Source of the DNA: Cervus elaphus
Taxonomy: Eukaryota; Chordata; Mammalia; Artiodactyla; Cervidae
Direction: 5' to 3'
Assembly: GCF_910594005.1 (NCBI RefSeq)
Contig: NC_057823.1
Location: 102,782,015 to 102,846,014, forward strand
DNA: 64,000 nucleotides
Within the stretch, counting starts at the first letter, position 1. Every line of letters starts with the position of its first letter. Shown piece by piece: positions 35,822-47,710 of the stretch. The notes beneath the pieces were generated by a model, which saw only the letters and a list, made by a program, of their open reading frames with translations, did no database searches and was not told the origin of the DNA. Position numbers and translations under genes: made by a program.

Positions 35822-36629
35822 ATCATCAACTACTACATCGATGATTAAGTAGTTTACAATTGCATTGTAATGTCTGTTTTCACAAATATGCAGCAAGCTT
35901 CCTTAAAATAGTGAACAATTTGCTCATTTCTTCTTCTCTTGTGATCTCAATGCATGAAACATAATGGACATTCACTAAATACTGATTGATTATATTTTTC
36001 CAAAGTCATGCATAAAATGATTGTATATATATATCTTTTATATCCTCCTTGCATAGGGGTTGCTATTTAAAAGTAAATGGTGGATTTTGTTGATGGTTTT
36101 TATCTTTACAGTGCTTTGGAAGGAGAGTGGATGCTTTCATTATGAGTTACATCTCTAGAAAAAGTGTTCAAGTCACACAGATTAATACCTCAACATAGGG
36201 ATACCACTGAATCGCTATTCATAACAAGTACCTTATTTCCAACCTTTAAAAAAAAATGAGCAGAATGCATCATTTGTTTATTTATATTATCAAATAACAG
36301 TCATACAAATGTATCTAGTTTCTAGTCATACATTGTATGTAGTTTCACCAAGGTAGGGGAAGAGATTTAGAGGACAAATTTTCTTTGAAGAAAGTACCTT
36401 CAAGGACCCAGCAGCAATTACTGGGTTAGGGGTTAGACAAAAATACAGAAGTCAAGAGGCTAGGTGTTACTAATTATGTTTACCATTCCATGCTGTGTAC
36501 AGCTTAGATCTCAATTTCTTTGCCTCAGAAGAAAAACAACAATCATTATTCAAGTAAATAATACTTAATATGATAGATTCACAATTTTTCATATAAAGAT
36601 CTTTAAAAAAATACTTATTCTTACTAACT
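35822..36629. other. Unassigned AT-rich stretch
   Basis: No gene is seen. The part at 35935-36000 resembles a worn L2/MIR 3' end (GGACATTCACTAAATACTGA) but is too weak to call. Confidence 0.35.
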
Positions 36630-36639
36630 AGAACAAATC

Positions 36640-36773
36640 CCTGAGTTGGGAAGATCCCCTGGAGAAGGGAAAGGCTACCCACTCCAGTATTCTGGCCTGG
36701 AGAATTCCATGGACTGTATAGTCCATTGGGTTGCAGAGTCAGACACGACTGAGTGACTTTCACTCACTCACTC
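36640..36773 (+). mobile_element. 5'-truncated Bov-tA SINE with 10-bp TSD
   Basis: It starts within the middle of the consensus (CTGAGTTGGGAAGATCCCCT) and ends in GAGTGACTTTCACTCACTCA. AGAACAAATC at 36630-36639 recurs at 36774-36783. The tRNA-like promoter head is absent, so the copy cannot be transcribed from its own promoter. Confidence 0.93.
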
Positions 36774-36783
36774 AGAACAAATC

Positions 36784-38540
36784 AGAAGATGAGGTATTTT
36801 TTCCTGAAAGTTATAAAATTCTAAAGGACTTCTTAGTGGAACTTCAATGGATACAGTTGAACAGAATTTTGTAGGTAGTCAGTCACTTGATTGCTTTCTC
36901 AACTAAAATTATTACTCTCTTATAGAATATTTCTCCTTCATTTTCTCTGATTTTGTTAAGTAATATGCTGTAGCTGTCTATTGTGTCATAAAGAATAACT
37001 AGTTTGATAGAGTATCTTTGGGTAGGTCACTAAAGGTTGAGTTCTCTGTATATTTGGCTTTAAAGTGAAAAATTCATGAACTAGAACATTGCTATGTTCT
37101 ATAGGAAGTTCCTATAAATTTTCATACTTGTAAGAAATTTTTGCATAGCCACAATAATAAAAATAAAATATGCCATTGAAATTTTAGGTCCTAGCATATA
37201 ATTATGTTTCCTCATCCCATGAAGTAAGAAAGTTTATAATTCCATTTACTGCCTTTGGGTTTCAGACTCCTGCTGCTGAAAGCAATCAAGCAAACAATGC
37301 AGGTAGTGCTGGCATTATTAATCTTTTCTTGGCAAAGGCACTTTACTTCCAATATAACAGGAAATATCACTAAAGCTACTTAGTTTGGCCAGGAATGCAA
37401 GTTTTTCATGTGTTGTAAATGTTTTAGAGATTAGATTTTTTTCAAAAGCAGTTTTTGTTTGTTCAGATGAAAGCACTCGAAATATAGTTACTACCAAGAG
37501 TAAATTATCAATTAAATTAAAACTCTTCAGTCAGGTGGAAGAGAAATAAGTAATCTCACCATTTTGTCACTTTAACATTGTTATCTTCAGTCTAGGCAAT
37601 GCCTTTCAGTCTGAAAGGACCCCAAGTTCTTCATAAAATTTCCATGGTATACAAACTGCATCATGACATACAGACAGCCATTGAACAGGAGAGAAAGACA
37701 ATTATAGTCACTATAATCAGGCTCAGAAGATTTGGTAGAGAAGATGATATTTGATTCATAAGAACTGTAAGGCATTTACTGAGAAAAATGGTAATTAATG
37801 ATGCTGAATTCAAGTGAATACCTTAAGTTATCTAGATGAAAGTGTTCTGGACTCTTCCTTGATTCCATCATTATCCAGACTTTGTCTCTTTATATACACC
37901 AGGTATGCACATTCCAAGCTATCTTTTCCAGTGTTAGACCTAGATCACACACGTAAACTTTGTATTTGGCCATGAGCTTCTCATTTACGCAGAAACAACT
38001 TCGCAGTTATTTGTTACACAAACCTATTGAGAGCATGCGAGCCTGCTGGCTTGTGTGAGCATTTTGCTGAACAGCTGCTCTGGCTTTAAAATTTGGACTT
38101 TCCAAGCAGAGTTTGAAATACCAACAGAAAATGTGGAAGGTTCAGGAAAGAATTTTTGCTTACATGTCATCATTTCTAACTTGATATTTATATGGTTTTT
38201 TTTTCTTAATTATATTAGGAGAATAGACACTCAAGTCAAAATAAAAGATACCTAGAAATCTTTGGATTCATAACATTTAAAACTGTATGAAAGGATTGTG
38301 TGTGTATACATATATAATAGGAGTAAAATTAGAAATGCTAACTAGAAAATAGTAGAAATTGCACATTTGAATGATTATAAATTATTAAAATGTTAAAGAC
38401 TATAAATTAGCAAACATCCTTCTGGATTTTTGTGAAAATATCTATACAAAAGGATGTTGCAGGGTTTTAAAAAGTCATTTGTATAACCTGAAAGTTTATC
38501 AAATCAGGTTTGTTTAAACCTTCAGTGCTTTTTTTTCTAA
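36784..38540. other. Probable single-copy AT-rich stretch
   Basis: I see no gene and no confident repeat across about 1.75 kb. Confidence 0.4.
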
Positions 38541-38544
38541 TAAC

Positions 38545-38720
38545 AGAAGTAGGCTATTGTGCATCCATACAATGGAATTGTGAATCCATTTTTATAGGTA
38601 TGAAAAATTTCCACACTGAATTATTGAGTGAATGACTAAGTTACAAAGAAGTGATTCTAATATGATGCCATCTATATACCAGCACTAAAGCCCTCTGTGT
38701 GAATGTATGTGTGAAGATGT
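38545..38720 (+). mobile_element. Possible old L1 3' fragment
   Basis: The phrases GTGCATCCATACAATGGAAT near 38559 and TATGATGCCATCTATATACC near 38661 correspond to the end of L1 ORF2 and its 3' UTR on the plus strand, both degraded. Confidence 0.4.
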
Positions 38721-38799
38721 AGTGTATTAATTAGGATTTGGAAGTAGCAAAATGACCCTCACATTTCAACGGTTTCTTTATATTCATTTCTTGTTCATG

Positions 38800-39660
38800 C
38801 TCTGTGTAGGTTGCCATGGCCTGGTCCCTGTAGATCTGTGTCATTTCACTATTGCTGTGTAACAAATTACCACTGAAGTAGTGTCTTAAAACCATACTCA
38901 CTAAGCACGTCACAGTCTGAGGTCCCAGGGGGCTCTCAAGGCCCAAGTCAAGGTCCTGGCTAGTTTGGGCTCTCATTTGGAATTTAGGGGAAAAAAATCT
39001 GCCTCCAATTTCATTCAAATTTTTCGTGTTATTCAGTTCCTTGCAGCCAGACAACTGAAGCCCCCTTTTTCTTAAAGGCCGTCAGCCTTTTTCTTACAAA
39101 GTATCAGGGATCATTCACCTCCTACAGTCTGCTCTTGGGTCCTTTCTCTGCAGCCTCCTGCATCTCAGCAATAAGAATCTTCCTTGCAATGAATTTCTCT
39201 CCTGTTTTCAGTATCTCAGATTTCTTCTACTTCTATGTCAGAAAAGAAGCGTCTTTGTTATTACAACACTCATGTAATCTAGGTAATCTGGATAACCACC
39301 CTGTCTTAAAATCAAGTGATTAGAAGCCCTAATTACATCCACAAAATCCATTTTGCCTTGAGCTAAAACACAATCCTGGGAGTAACGTGAGGAGATGGAG
39401 GTCATAGGGTCATTGTAGAATTCTGCAGGGCACAGGCTCTGTTCTGTCTTCTCCGTAGACCAGCCTCAGGGACCCAGGCTGAAAGAGCAGCCCCTGTACA
39501 GGACGCTGATGTTCCCCTCACAGGCCACGGACCCAAGCAAGTCACGTGGGCCAGCATAGTGTCGGTGAGCAAGGAGGTCTACTTTTCCGCAGGAAGAGTG
39601 CAAATAACATGGCAATTTGATTTCTACAAGGAGGAAGATAAGTAATACTCAGAAACAGTA
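38800..39660 (-). mobile_element. Ancient LTR-like relic (MaLR/MLT type suspected)
   Basis: The section CACTATTGCTGTGTAACAAA near 38847, followed by TTACCACTGAAG and GTGTCTTAAAACCA, resembles the antisense end of mammalian MaLR-type LTRs. Farther on, CCAAGCAAGTCACGTGGGCC near 39532 resembles a part I associate with a similar old repeat. Orientation and family are uncertain. No protein-coding viral remnant is visible. Confidence 0.35.
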
Positions 39661-40014
39661 ATTCAGCCTACTGAGCCTAGGGAGAGAGATCTAGAAATAT
39701 GGTTACTATAGTGGTTTGGTCTTCAGTCATGATGGTATAAAACATGATTTTTTTTTTTAATTTTCTGTTACTATATTATTTATATTTTTTCAAAAGTTAT
39801 ATGACTTTCTCATCATTGAGAAAACGAAAAACATTTTATCTTGAAAGAATGTAAAATATAAGTCAGAGAGTTTGGGATTTTTCAAATCTGCTTTATAGAT
39901 GAGCAGAGTTAGTCAATGAGAACCTGTGTCCATTTAGTTAGAAGTAGCATTGATAACCTGCATTTTGTTTTTAAAATATTTCAAAATATATTTTTAATGT
40001 TCAGTCTTTGATTA

Positions 40015-40135
40015 CTCTTACATAAGAGTTGCTATTATCTTTGTTTTATTTATGGGAGAAAATGAGGCTCAGTGATTTTTAATGAAACTTCCATGCCCAG
40101 AATTGGAAAACAGGATTTTTAGACTGTGGATTGAT
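40015..40135 (-). mobile_element. MIR-like fragment
   Basis: GCTATTATCTTTGTTTTATTT followed by GGGAGAAAATGAGGCTCAGT corresponds to the antisense MIR core (TATTATCCCCATTTTACAGA, GAGGAAACTGAGGCTCAG). The rest is degraded. Confidence 0.45.
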
Positions 40136-40836
40136 TATACGCCCTCTGAAGTGCCATGATACCTCTTACTTATATACACATCAATAACAGCTTCTAATAT
40201 TTATGAGTACTTGCTACATTCCAGAATGTACCATGGTAATAGTCCAATAATAAGTAAGAGGTCCGAAATGCTCAAATATAAGCAACAACATTTTGCTTTG
40301 TACTTCAAATACAACTTAAATAAAAGGCTACAACAGCATGAAATGTATATGTCAGTTATAAAGCAAGAAAAGTTGACATTATTTTTTAACAGAATGCATA
40401 CATACTAGTTATGCGTCCTAATGGATGCTACACCCCTACCTTTACAACTGTCTACAATCTATACCAAGCCAACCATCTGATACACTTGCAAGAAATGCAA
40501 ATTATATTATGCTTTGATGATGACTTCCTTTCTTCTCTTCTGCTAAAACCTATGATTCTTATATTTCTCCAAATATCAGGGCATCTCTGTGGTCTTCTAA
40601 ATTAAAGAGCACCACCTTTTTTTTATCAAAACTTTCGTATGAGTTGTTTTTGGTGATGATCATGGTGGTGATTTGGTTGAGGGTACTATCAATTGAATTC
40701 CCAAATTCATGATAGTCCTTAAAATATATGACTCTGTAAATGTGTAAATCTATTCTCACTAGCTTATTCCTGAGACTTGATTAATACAGGGCTAAAACTG
40801 AGGTAAGTGTAAATCAACTAACTAGAATGACAGAGG

Positions 40837-40864
40837 CGTGCGTGTGTGTGTGTGTGTGTGTATA
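40837..40864. repeat. (GT)n microsatellite
   Basis: A nearly perfect GT run begins with GTGCGT and ends at TATAAGC. Confidence 0.9.
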
Positions 40865-41269
40865 AGCTGGACTGAGAGACTTCTGTTTGTAGGAAAAAGA
40901 AGGGATGTCTCCATTTCCTTAGGTCGTTGGCTCAGAGGATACTAGAAAGTAGACAATAAAGTTAGTAAGGAACTAAAATAACCAGCATTCGGAAATCCAC
41001 ATTTTTGTATAAAATGCTTTGGTTCATGGGACTAGTTGGCTGGTCAGTGGTGACAAAATGTCTCTTTAACACAACACGGATCCTGCCAGGATATTCCCCC
41101 TGGCCTTAATCATCTCTTTACACATTTTCCTACCCCAATAGCTAGCTTAAACATCTTTCTGTCATGGAAAACCTCTAGAGCTGCTTCTTTCTTTTTCTAA
41201 AAGCGTTTAATAGAATGCAGTTGCTTTATGATGCTCTGCTAGTTTCTGCTTCCACAGCAGGGTGGAACA

Positions 41270-42040
41270 AGCAACAATTGCACAGCAAAGTGCGTCAGCC
41301 ACATGTACACGTGCATCGTCTCTTTGTCATCGCAGAGCACTGGGTAGCGTTCCCTGTGCTAGGTTCTCGTTAGTACCCCTTTTATACATGGCAGTGTATA
41401 GATGCCAAGCCCAATCTCCCAGCTCATCCCGCTTCCTTTTCCCTGCCTGGTGTCTGTACATTTGTTCTCTGTGTCTCTGTCTCTATTCCTGCGTTTTGGA
41501 TAGGTCCATCTGTACCATTTTCCCAGATGCCACATATATGCATTTATATGTGATATTTTTCTCTTTCCGATGCACTTCACTCTACATGACAGTCTCTCGG
41601 TCCATCCTTGTCTCTGCAAACGGCACGACTCTGTTCCTCTTTCTGGCTGAGTAATATTCCATGTATATATGTGCCATATCTTCTTTATCCGTTCCTTGGT
41701 TGATGGACATTTAGATTGCTTCCATGTCTCAGGTATTGTAAATAGTGCTGCAGTGAACACTGGGGTGCTTGTATGATTTGTAATTTTGGTTTTCTCTGGT
41801 GTATGCCCAGGAGTGGGATTGCTGGGTCATATGGTAGTTATATTTTTAGTTTTGTAAGGAACCTCCATATTGTTCTTCATACTGGCTCTATTAATTTACA
41901 TTCCCACCAACCGTGTAAGAGGGTTTCCTTTCCCCCATATCCTCTCTAGCATTTATTGTAGATTTTTTTGATGATGACCATTCTGACCAGTGTGAAGTGA
42001 TACTTCATTGTAGATTTGATTTGCTTTTCTTTAACAATCA
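41270..42040 (-). mobile_element. L1 LINE 3' end (ORF2 C-terminus and 3' UTR)
   Basis: The plus strand shows the antisense L1 3' UTR (GTTCCCTGTGCTAGGTTCTC near 41350) and antisense ORF2 C-terminus (GAGTAATATTCCATGTATAT near 41650; GGAGTGGGATTGCTGGGTCA near 41811). Part of the minus frame still reads MFTAALFTIPETWKQSKCPS, a conserved ORF2p C-terminal segment. It contains frameshifts and is inactive. Confidence 0.88.
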
Positions 42041-43850
42041 GTCTCCATTCTGATGTCCCTTTTTGTGGTAGAGACAATAGTTCAACTCCTGACTGTGCTT
42101 ATTATCTCTCTTAATATCATTTATTTACACATTCAAAAAATAAATATGAAATTAGTACTGAATACACGGTGATGTTACTCTTCACCTAGGATAACATTTG
42201 GCCTCTTTTCAGCCAGTCTTAGTATCTTTCAAGAAGGTAGACGCACAGACTGTTATTGGGATCCTAGGTCATTTTCCTTTACCCATTTACTTCTAATGGT
42301 TGAAGGATGTGTAACTGATTCACTTTGGGGTTAATATGTTTAATTTCTTTAAAGCATTTTGTATTGAAGTATTTTTTTATTTAAATAAGAATTAAAAAAC
42401 ACAGAAACCCAAAGTATTTGAAACACACAGATAGAAAAAGTAACATTCCTGCATTTTCACTAATTTTGTCCTTCGGAGAGCAATTACTATACAATGGAAA
42501 GCCATGAGAGCATCTGGCTCCTTGGCAAGTCCCTCAGACAACTGGCAACCTGAGGTACCGAATGGCTGGCAGATGGTTCACGTGCCACGGGTGAGCTTCA
42601 CGTCGCAAGTCATCTGCGACTGCCCCCATTCTTTATGTTAAATGTGTTCAGGTTCAGTATAAAATAAGTGCATGATTTATACATCTACATATGTATATCT
42701 GAATACACATTTTTGTCTTTTCCAATAATGTAATTCATTTCACTTGCCTGTGATCTTAGTCATTTCCATATTTTATTTTTAAAGTATAATGTCTCTCTGA
42801 GTGGCCGAATTTTAATGTATACTCATAGTAGTGACACCTATAGGCAAGCTTCTTTTTTTTTTTTTTTTTTGTATATATTCACCACAATGATGAAAGCCTT
42901 TTGTTTGCCTCAGAGTACGAGTTTGATTATTTTAGGACAAAGCCTTCCAAAATTGCTATGTCTCATATTCTTGTAAAGACCGTGGATTTGTTTTTTCTAA
43001 TAAGTAATTTAGATTCCAAATCCCTGGACCAAGTTGACTGTGACCTTCTTGCATGTCTGCCATGTGGAAATCACCACGGGAACAGACTGCTGAACCAAAG
43101 GCAAACAAACAGATCTGGATTGCTGCCTCCTCATAAATCTGAACTTGCGGTCAGCGTGTAACAGCCAAGTCATGGCGTGTATTCAGACAGGATGTATGGC
43201 AGGCAGCTGAGATGAGAAGATGGTCTACTCTAAATATTATGCAAAGTTTTAATTAATTAGAAGCCATAATATTTACAGATGCTCTAAAATAAACTGGCTT
43301 ATATAAAAACCATAATTTTAAAATGCCTTATTGAAAATCCTAAAAAAAATAATCACATCAGCTTCATTTTGCTGTGGAGGTTTTTTTAAAGTCTGTTTTG
43401 TAGTTTTTTCACCAAGTTTATTTTATTTTTTTCTACTATTCCTTAGCAGTTTATATTTCAGACATCATTCTATGATGGTGGGAAGCTTTAGCTTCTATTT
43501 ACTACCCTCAAAAAGCATAATTTTGCGCTGAGACTTTAAACATGTATCATCTTGTCACATCTGATGTCAGGATTGATCCATCAGAAGTGGCTTTGCCTAT
43601 GTTGAAATTGCAGTGTAATTTACTTTTAGTTTGGGGGGGAAAAACTTGTATAAATGCTTTATTTAGTCTTACTAAATACGCTGATCAACTACTTTCCTTT
43701 AAGACTTTATATTTGAGGCACTAAAAGTCGGATTTATCAGTACATATTCAGTTTGGGACATATGTCATACTAAACTCTCCGGATAGATTGTGAATCTACT
43801 TCACGGAATGAAGACATCAAAAATTAAGTAACCTCAGATTAGTTAGCTCA
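42041..43850. other. Unassigned stretch with a 20-base poly-T
   Basis: A T-run lies at about 42852-42871. The 42880-43240 segment has a plus frame of 86 codons (42901-43161) and moderate composition but shows no domain I recognise. It may be unique noncoding sequence. Confidence 0.4.
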
Positions 43851-43944
43851 GCGATTCTCAACTTTAGTGCAACATCCCATGCATGGTAATTGACTTAATT
43901 TTGAAGCATTTCACTCCATTACTGCCAAGTAATTCATGAGATTG

Positions 43945-44035
43945 TGGATTTTATTTTGTTTTGTTCACTATTTTGTCTCTAGTGCAAGGACTAGGACCTG
44001 GTATATAGGTGCTCAGTAAATAAGAGGCTTTAAAT
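43945..44035 (+). mobile_element. L2/MIR-type 3' end fragment
   Basis: TTTTGTTCACTATTTTGTCTC then TAGGACCTGGTATATAGGTGC and TCAGTAAATAAGAGG follow the L2 3' end order (TTTTGTTCACTGCTGTATCC, CCTGGCACATAGTAGGTGC, TCAATAAATATTTG). Confidence 0.6.
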
Positions 44036-44293
44036 TTAAGGCTTGTAAGATAAATGCCGGTTGTTAATTTGTTTATGCATTTCAATAGAAGCTTTTAAAA
44101 TGCAGTATAAGATTTTTTAAAATTATGCTGAGAAGTTATTAAGAGCGATATCTGAAATTTTAAGGTAGAACTGAAGATAGCCCACACACAAAGCATAAGC
44201 CCGAGAAAGAAACTGAGAAGTAAAGAGTGTTGACAACATTCAGATTGTGAGAAATGGCGAGGGCAACATCATTTTAGTCTCAGAAATTTAAAG

Positions 44294-44406
44294 TTGGCAA
44301 TTCCCTGGTGGCCAGTGGTTAGGATTTTCACTGCCAGAGGCCCAGGTTTGATCCCTGGTTGAGAACTAATCCCACAAGGTGTACAACTCCCCCCTCCCCC
44401 CAAAAA
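44294..44406 (+). mobile_element. Short CHR-like tRNA-derived SINE
   Basis: It starts CAATTCCCTGGTGGCCAGTG (the SINE head), carries the B-box-like GGTTTGATCCCTGGTTGAGA, and stops at a C-rich then A-rich end (CCCCCCAAAAAA). It lacks the long CHR body. TSD is not clear. Confidence 0.8.
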
Positions 44407-44983
44407 ATAGTTATTACCTCTCTTATTTAAGAAATATGATTTTATAGTTAAACATAAAACAACAACAACAAAAAATAAAACCCTCCACCAGATGTATTGT
44501 CCTTCTGACCCAGTGTTGACCAAAGGGAGGCATCACATGGGTGATACGTGAGATAGTCCTCTGGGGAACACTCCCAGAGCAGATTCTTGTAGCAGACTCT
44601 TGTAGCCTACTATTTAATTTCCGAGGGAGTCTCTTAGCCTGTACAAAACGAGAGGAACCAGTTTGGTCTCTGTTATAAAAGTGATAACGGCCTCCAAGTG
44701 ATCTAGAAGCAAGATTTTTAACATTTACCTCCATGGTTATCCCCTATGGACAGTTCATGGGAAACATAACTGTCAATTCTATTTTTTTTAAAACCAAAGA
44801 GAGCTATGTTTTAAAGGTTGCATCAGTCAAATTCTTCTCAGGAAAATAAAAACTGGGGTGAGTAGTTAAACAGAAAGCATAATTTAGAGAATTCGTGGAA
44901 AAGGTATTTTAGCTGTAAGACCAGAAAAAGCCAAAGGAACCCTGATGTAACATAGCAATAGAAAATTCTGGAAGCAGCTAAAA
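44407..44983. other. Unassigned spacer
   Basis: About 580 bases without a recognised gene or repeat family. A CAA/CAAA run is at 44458-44475. Confidence 0.35.
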
Positions 44984-44995
44984 CCCATGGGGTTA

Positions 44996-45204
44996 AGTGA
45001 AGTGTTAGTCTCTCAGTCATGTCCAAATCTGTGCAACCTCATAGACTGTAGCCCCGCCAGGCTCCTCCATCCATGGGATTCTCCAGGCAAGAATACTGCA
45101 GTGGGGTGCCATTTCCTTCTTCAGGGGATTTTCCCGACTCAGGGATCGAACCTGGGTCTCCTGCACTGCAGTCAGATTCTGTACCGTCTGAGCCATCAGG
45201 GCAG
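44996..45204 (-). mobile_element. Bov-tA SINE with 12-bp TSD
   Basis: On the minus strand it has the tRNA-derived head GGCTGCCCTGATGGCTCAGA, the B-box-like GGTTCGATCCCTGAGTCGGG and the BovB-like tail. CCCATGGGGTTA (44984-44995) and CCCACGGGGTTA (45205-45216) differ by one base and form the TSD. Confidence 0.95.
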
Positions 45205-45216
45205 CCCACGGGGTTA

Positions 45217-45655
45217 GGAAAATGACTTTCAGGAATTATCAGAATTAGAAGCATGGAGACAGTGCACCTTGGAGTTTACTCAAGTCTCTGAGAGGAGGCC
45301 AGGGGCCAGCGGCTTTTGGCATTCCAGGAACTTAGAGAATACCAACTACAAAGCCCAGAGACTTAGACCTCTGGGGAGGGTGCAGCTAAACTGACCCAGA
45401 CAGCAGAACATTAGAACCAATTGTTTTTTCAAGTTCTGTTGATGAGGGTGAAGCCATCCCTCAGGGCTTCCAGGAAACAGGAAGTCAGTCTCTTCTTTCC
45501 ATTTCTGACTCTGAGTCTGCCTCTAGTAGCCCCTGGTGGAGAATCTGCTGATAGGCCAGCTAGTGCAAAGAAAATCAGGTTACACAGTTCCAACAACAGC
45601 ACAACATTGTCAAAAAACACTGTAAAGGAATGAATTTGAGGCTTAGCTTATATTA
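45217..45655. other. Unassigned stretch
   Basis: Moderately GC-rich at 45280-45560 and less decayed in appearance than its flanks, but no family or exon is recognised. Confidence 0.35.
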
Positions 45656-45715
45656 GATTAATAACTGATACAATAGCTTAATAACTGATACATTAGCTTA
45701 GTAACTGATACAAAA
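45656..45715 (+). repeat. 20-bp tandem repeat, three copies
   Basis: Three adjacent 20-base units start at 45656, 45676 and 45696. They share the core TAACTGATACA and differ at a few positions (GATTA/GCTTA/GCTTA starts; CAATA/CATTA/CAAAA ends). Confidence 0.85.
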
Positions 45716-46446
45716 TTTGGGAACTTACAGTTAGCAGTTTCTCCTGTTCTCTAGAGGACAACCCAAAAGCACAAGAGAATAAGATCCAAAAACCAGCTCA
45801 TTTTCAAAGAAATAAGTAACCGAACAGAAATAAGGAAACCAAACTTTCCTAAGAGTGGTGGTCGTTTCAGTGGGAAAAGAATGGAACTTTGTTTTGGTTG
45901 CAGTTCTCAGAAAAGTCTGAAAACTGACAAAGTAGAATTTTACCAAATGAGGGATAGCCAAAACATTCATTTGCAGTATTGGCAGATTCCCTGGGACTTG
46001 AAATATACTAGGGAAAAAAAAAAAAAAGATATGAAGAAGTAAAGTGGGGAAACCCTTCAGACAGGTCACAAATATATTAATCAGAATAACCACGTGGCAC
46101 TGAGTAGTGTGAACGATGAGGTAAGACTTCACTTATCAATAAGTACTGCTTTGTATCTGCCTCTGTCTATTGACGGGCAGAAGTAAGTACTAAAAATAAA
46201 AATAAACAAAAACACATACCCTGTTTAGGAGTAAGGATAAGCTCTTGCCCTGATGGATGTCATTGAAGAAAGGGCTCCTTATTCAGATGAGTAACCAAAA
46301 GGAAACCAGCATAGGGTATTTCCTAAAAATAAAGAAGAGGAGCCATAAAAACAAAAAACAAAAACAACAACAACAAAAAAAAAAACACATAAAAGATGAA
46401 TTCTTATAACTCACATTCACATACATAAAATTTGAAGCAATATAAT
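45716..46446. other. Unassigned AT-rich stretch with A-rich runs
   Basis: Contains an A-run at 46014-46027 and an (AAC)n/A-rich run at 46345-46390. No gene is recognised. Confidence 0.4.
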
Positions 46447-46454
46447 TTATAAAA

Positions 46455-46666
46455 GGCTTCCCAGGTACCTCAATAATAAAGAATCAGCCTGCCAGTGCAG
46501 GAGACACAATTTCAATCCCTGGGTCGGGAAGATCCCCTGGAGAAGGAAATGGCAACCCACTCCAGTGTTCTTGCCTGAAAAGTCCCATGGACGGAGGAGC
46601 CTGACGGGCTGCAGTCCCTGGGGTCTCAAAGAGTCAGACATGACTGAGCGACTGAGCACACACATG
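46455..46666 (+). mobile_element. Bov-tA SINE, complete
   Basis: It begins GGCTTCCCAGGTACCTCAAT and includes the tRNA-like head, a GGAAGATCCCCTGGAGAAGG middle, and the BovB-like tail GACATGACTGAGCGACTGAG. TTATAAAA lies at 46447-46454 and 46667-46674. Confidence 0.94.
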
Positions 46667-46674
46667 TTATAAAA

Positions 46675-47700
46675 AGACTAGTAAGCAGAGGCATAAGGAC
46701 TGAAATTTTAGGAAAAAACGAAAGGCAAGAAATAAAACTGTTTTTAGAATTATGTAGAGGTTTATTTGAAAGACCCAGGGTGGAGGGTGGGGTGGGGGGG
46801 TGGTGTGGAAACCTGCTGAAAATGAAGTAAGGGATTTAGACAATGACAGAAATGAAGAAAGTGGAATTAAGTGGAAATGTATAAAGAGTTTAAAACTCTC
46901 AAAGAATGACAGCTGTTGAATACATTCAACAATCTAAGATGTTCATTATTGATTTTCCCAAAGAAGAAATTAAAATAATTAAACATAAGTTAATAAATAT
47001 AATTCAAGAATATATTTTCAGAAAGAAAAGGTTACTTAGATTTGCAGTTTATAAGTACATACCATGGGAAAAGTATATTTGGCTCAAATGATCAATGCTA
47101 GCATATACATCCTAAAATTACTTACTTTCTAAAAAATCCCTTCTTTGGTTAAACAAGCAATAAAGTCAGGACACGTAAAGAGGAAACAAACAGACTGACT
47201 TATATTACTTTACATGGACATTCAATGATTGAGATAGTGGAGCAATTCCTTAAATACATTCACAAGAGAAAGCATAGCCCACGTATTTTATGCCTAAATA
47301 GTCTTTAATTCTAACATAATGCCGACAAATATTTTTGAACATATTAGAAATCAGGAATAACTTCGACTATGAGACCTTCCTTAAAAATGTAGATAATGAA
47401 AAATTTAAAAACTTTAAATAATTTGAGGTTAACATAGGTTGCATTTTTTAAAAAAAACTAAGGTTAAAAAATATGAGTACATAGTACAATTTCTTGCAGC
47501 AAATGTAAAATTTGCATATTTAATTTGGAAAGGGAAGGAGAAGAGAGGTTATGAATTACTATATTATCACTTCTGAAACAGATTAGGGTTAGAGATAAAT
47601 CATGTGTTGAAGACAAATAATCAAATAATGGAGTTTTAAATATATTTAACAACAAAATACGATTTAAAATAATATAATTATCTAAATAGCACTGAAGAGG
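46675..47700. other. Unassigned AT-rich stretch
   Basis: Contains a G-rich run at 46780-46803. I see no gene or confident repeat otherwise. Confidence 0.4.
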
Positions 47701-47710
47701 AGAGAAAAAG

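Larger units (their letters stand above)
39661..41234. other. AT-rich stretch with simple repeats and a MIR scrap
   Basis: Besides the MIR-like piece and the GT repeat listed separately, I see no gene or assigned repeat. Confidence 0.4.

Noticed and set aside
41262..41654. Plus-strand 130-codon frame
   Set aside because: It is antisense to an L1 3' end; the minus strand carries the recognisable ORF2p residues.
43850..43944. Possible hAT terminus CAGCGATTCTCAACTTTAGT
   Set aside because: The start resembles MER-type hAT ends, but no matching opposite end was found, so the support is too thin for a feature.
45280..45600. Possible old repeat or exon in the moderately GC-rich stretch
   Set aside because: The 70-codon plus and 63-codon minus frames have no recognised domain, and no repeat family could be assigned.
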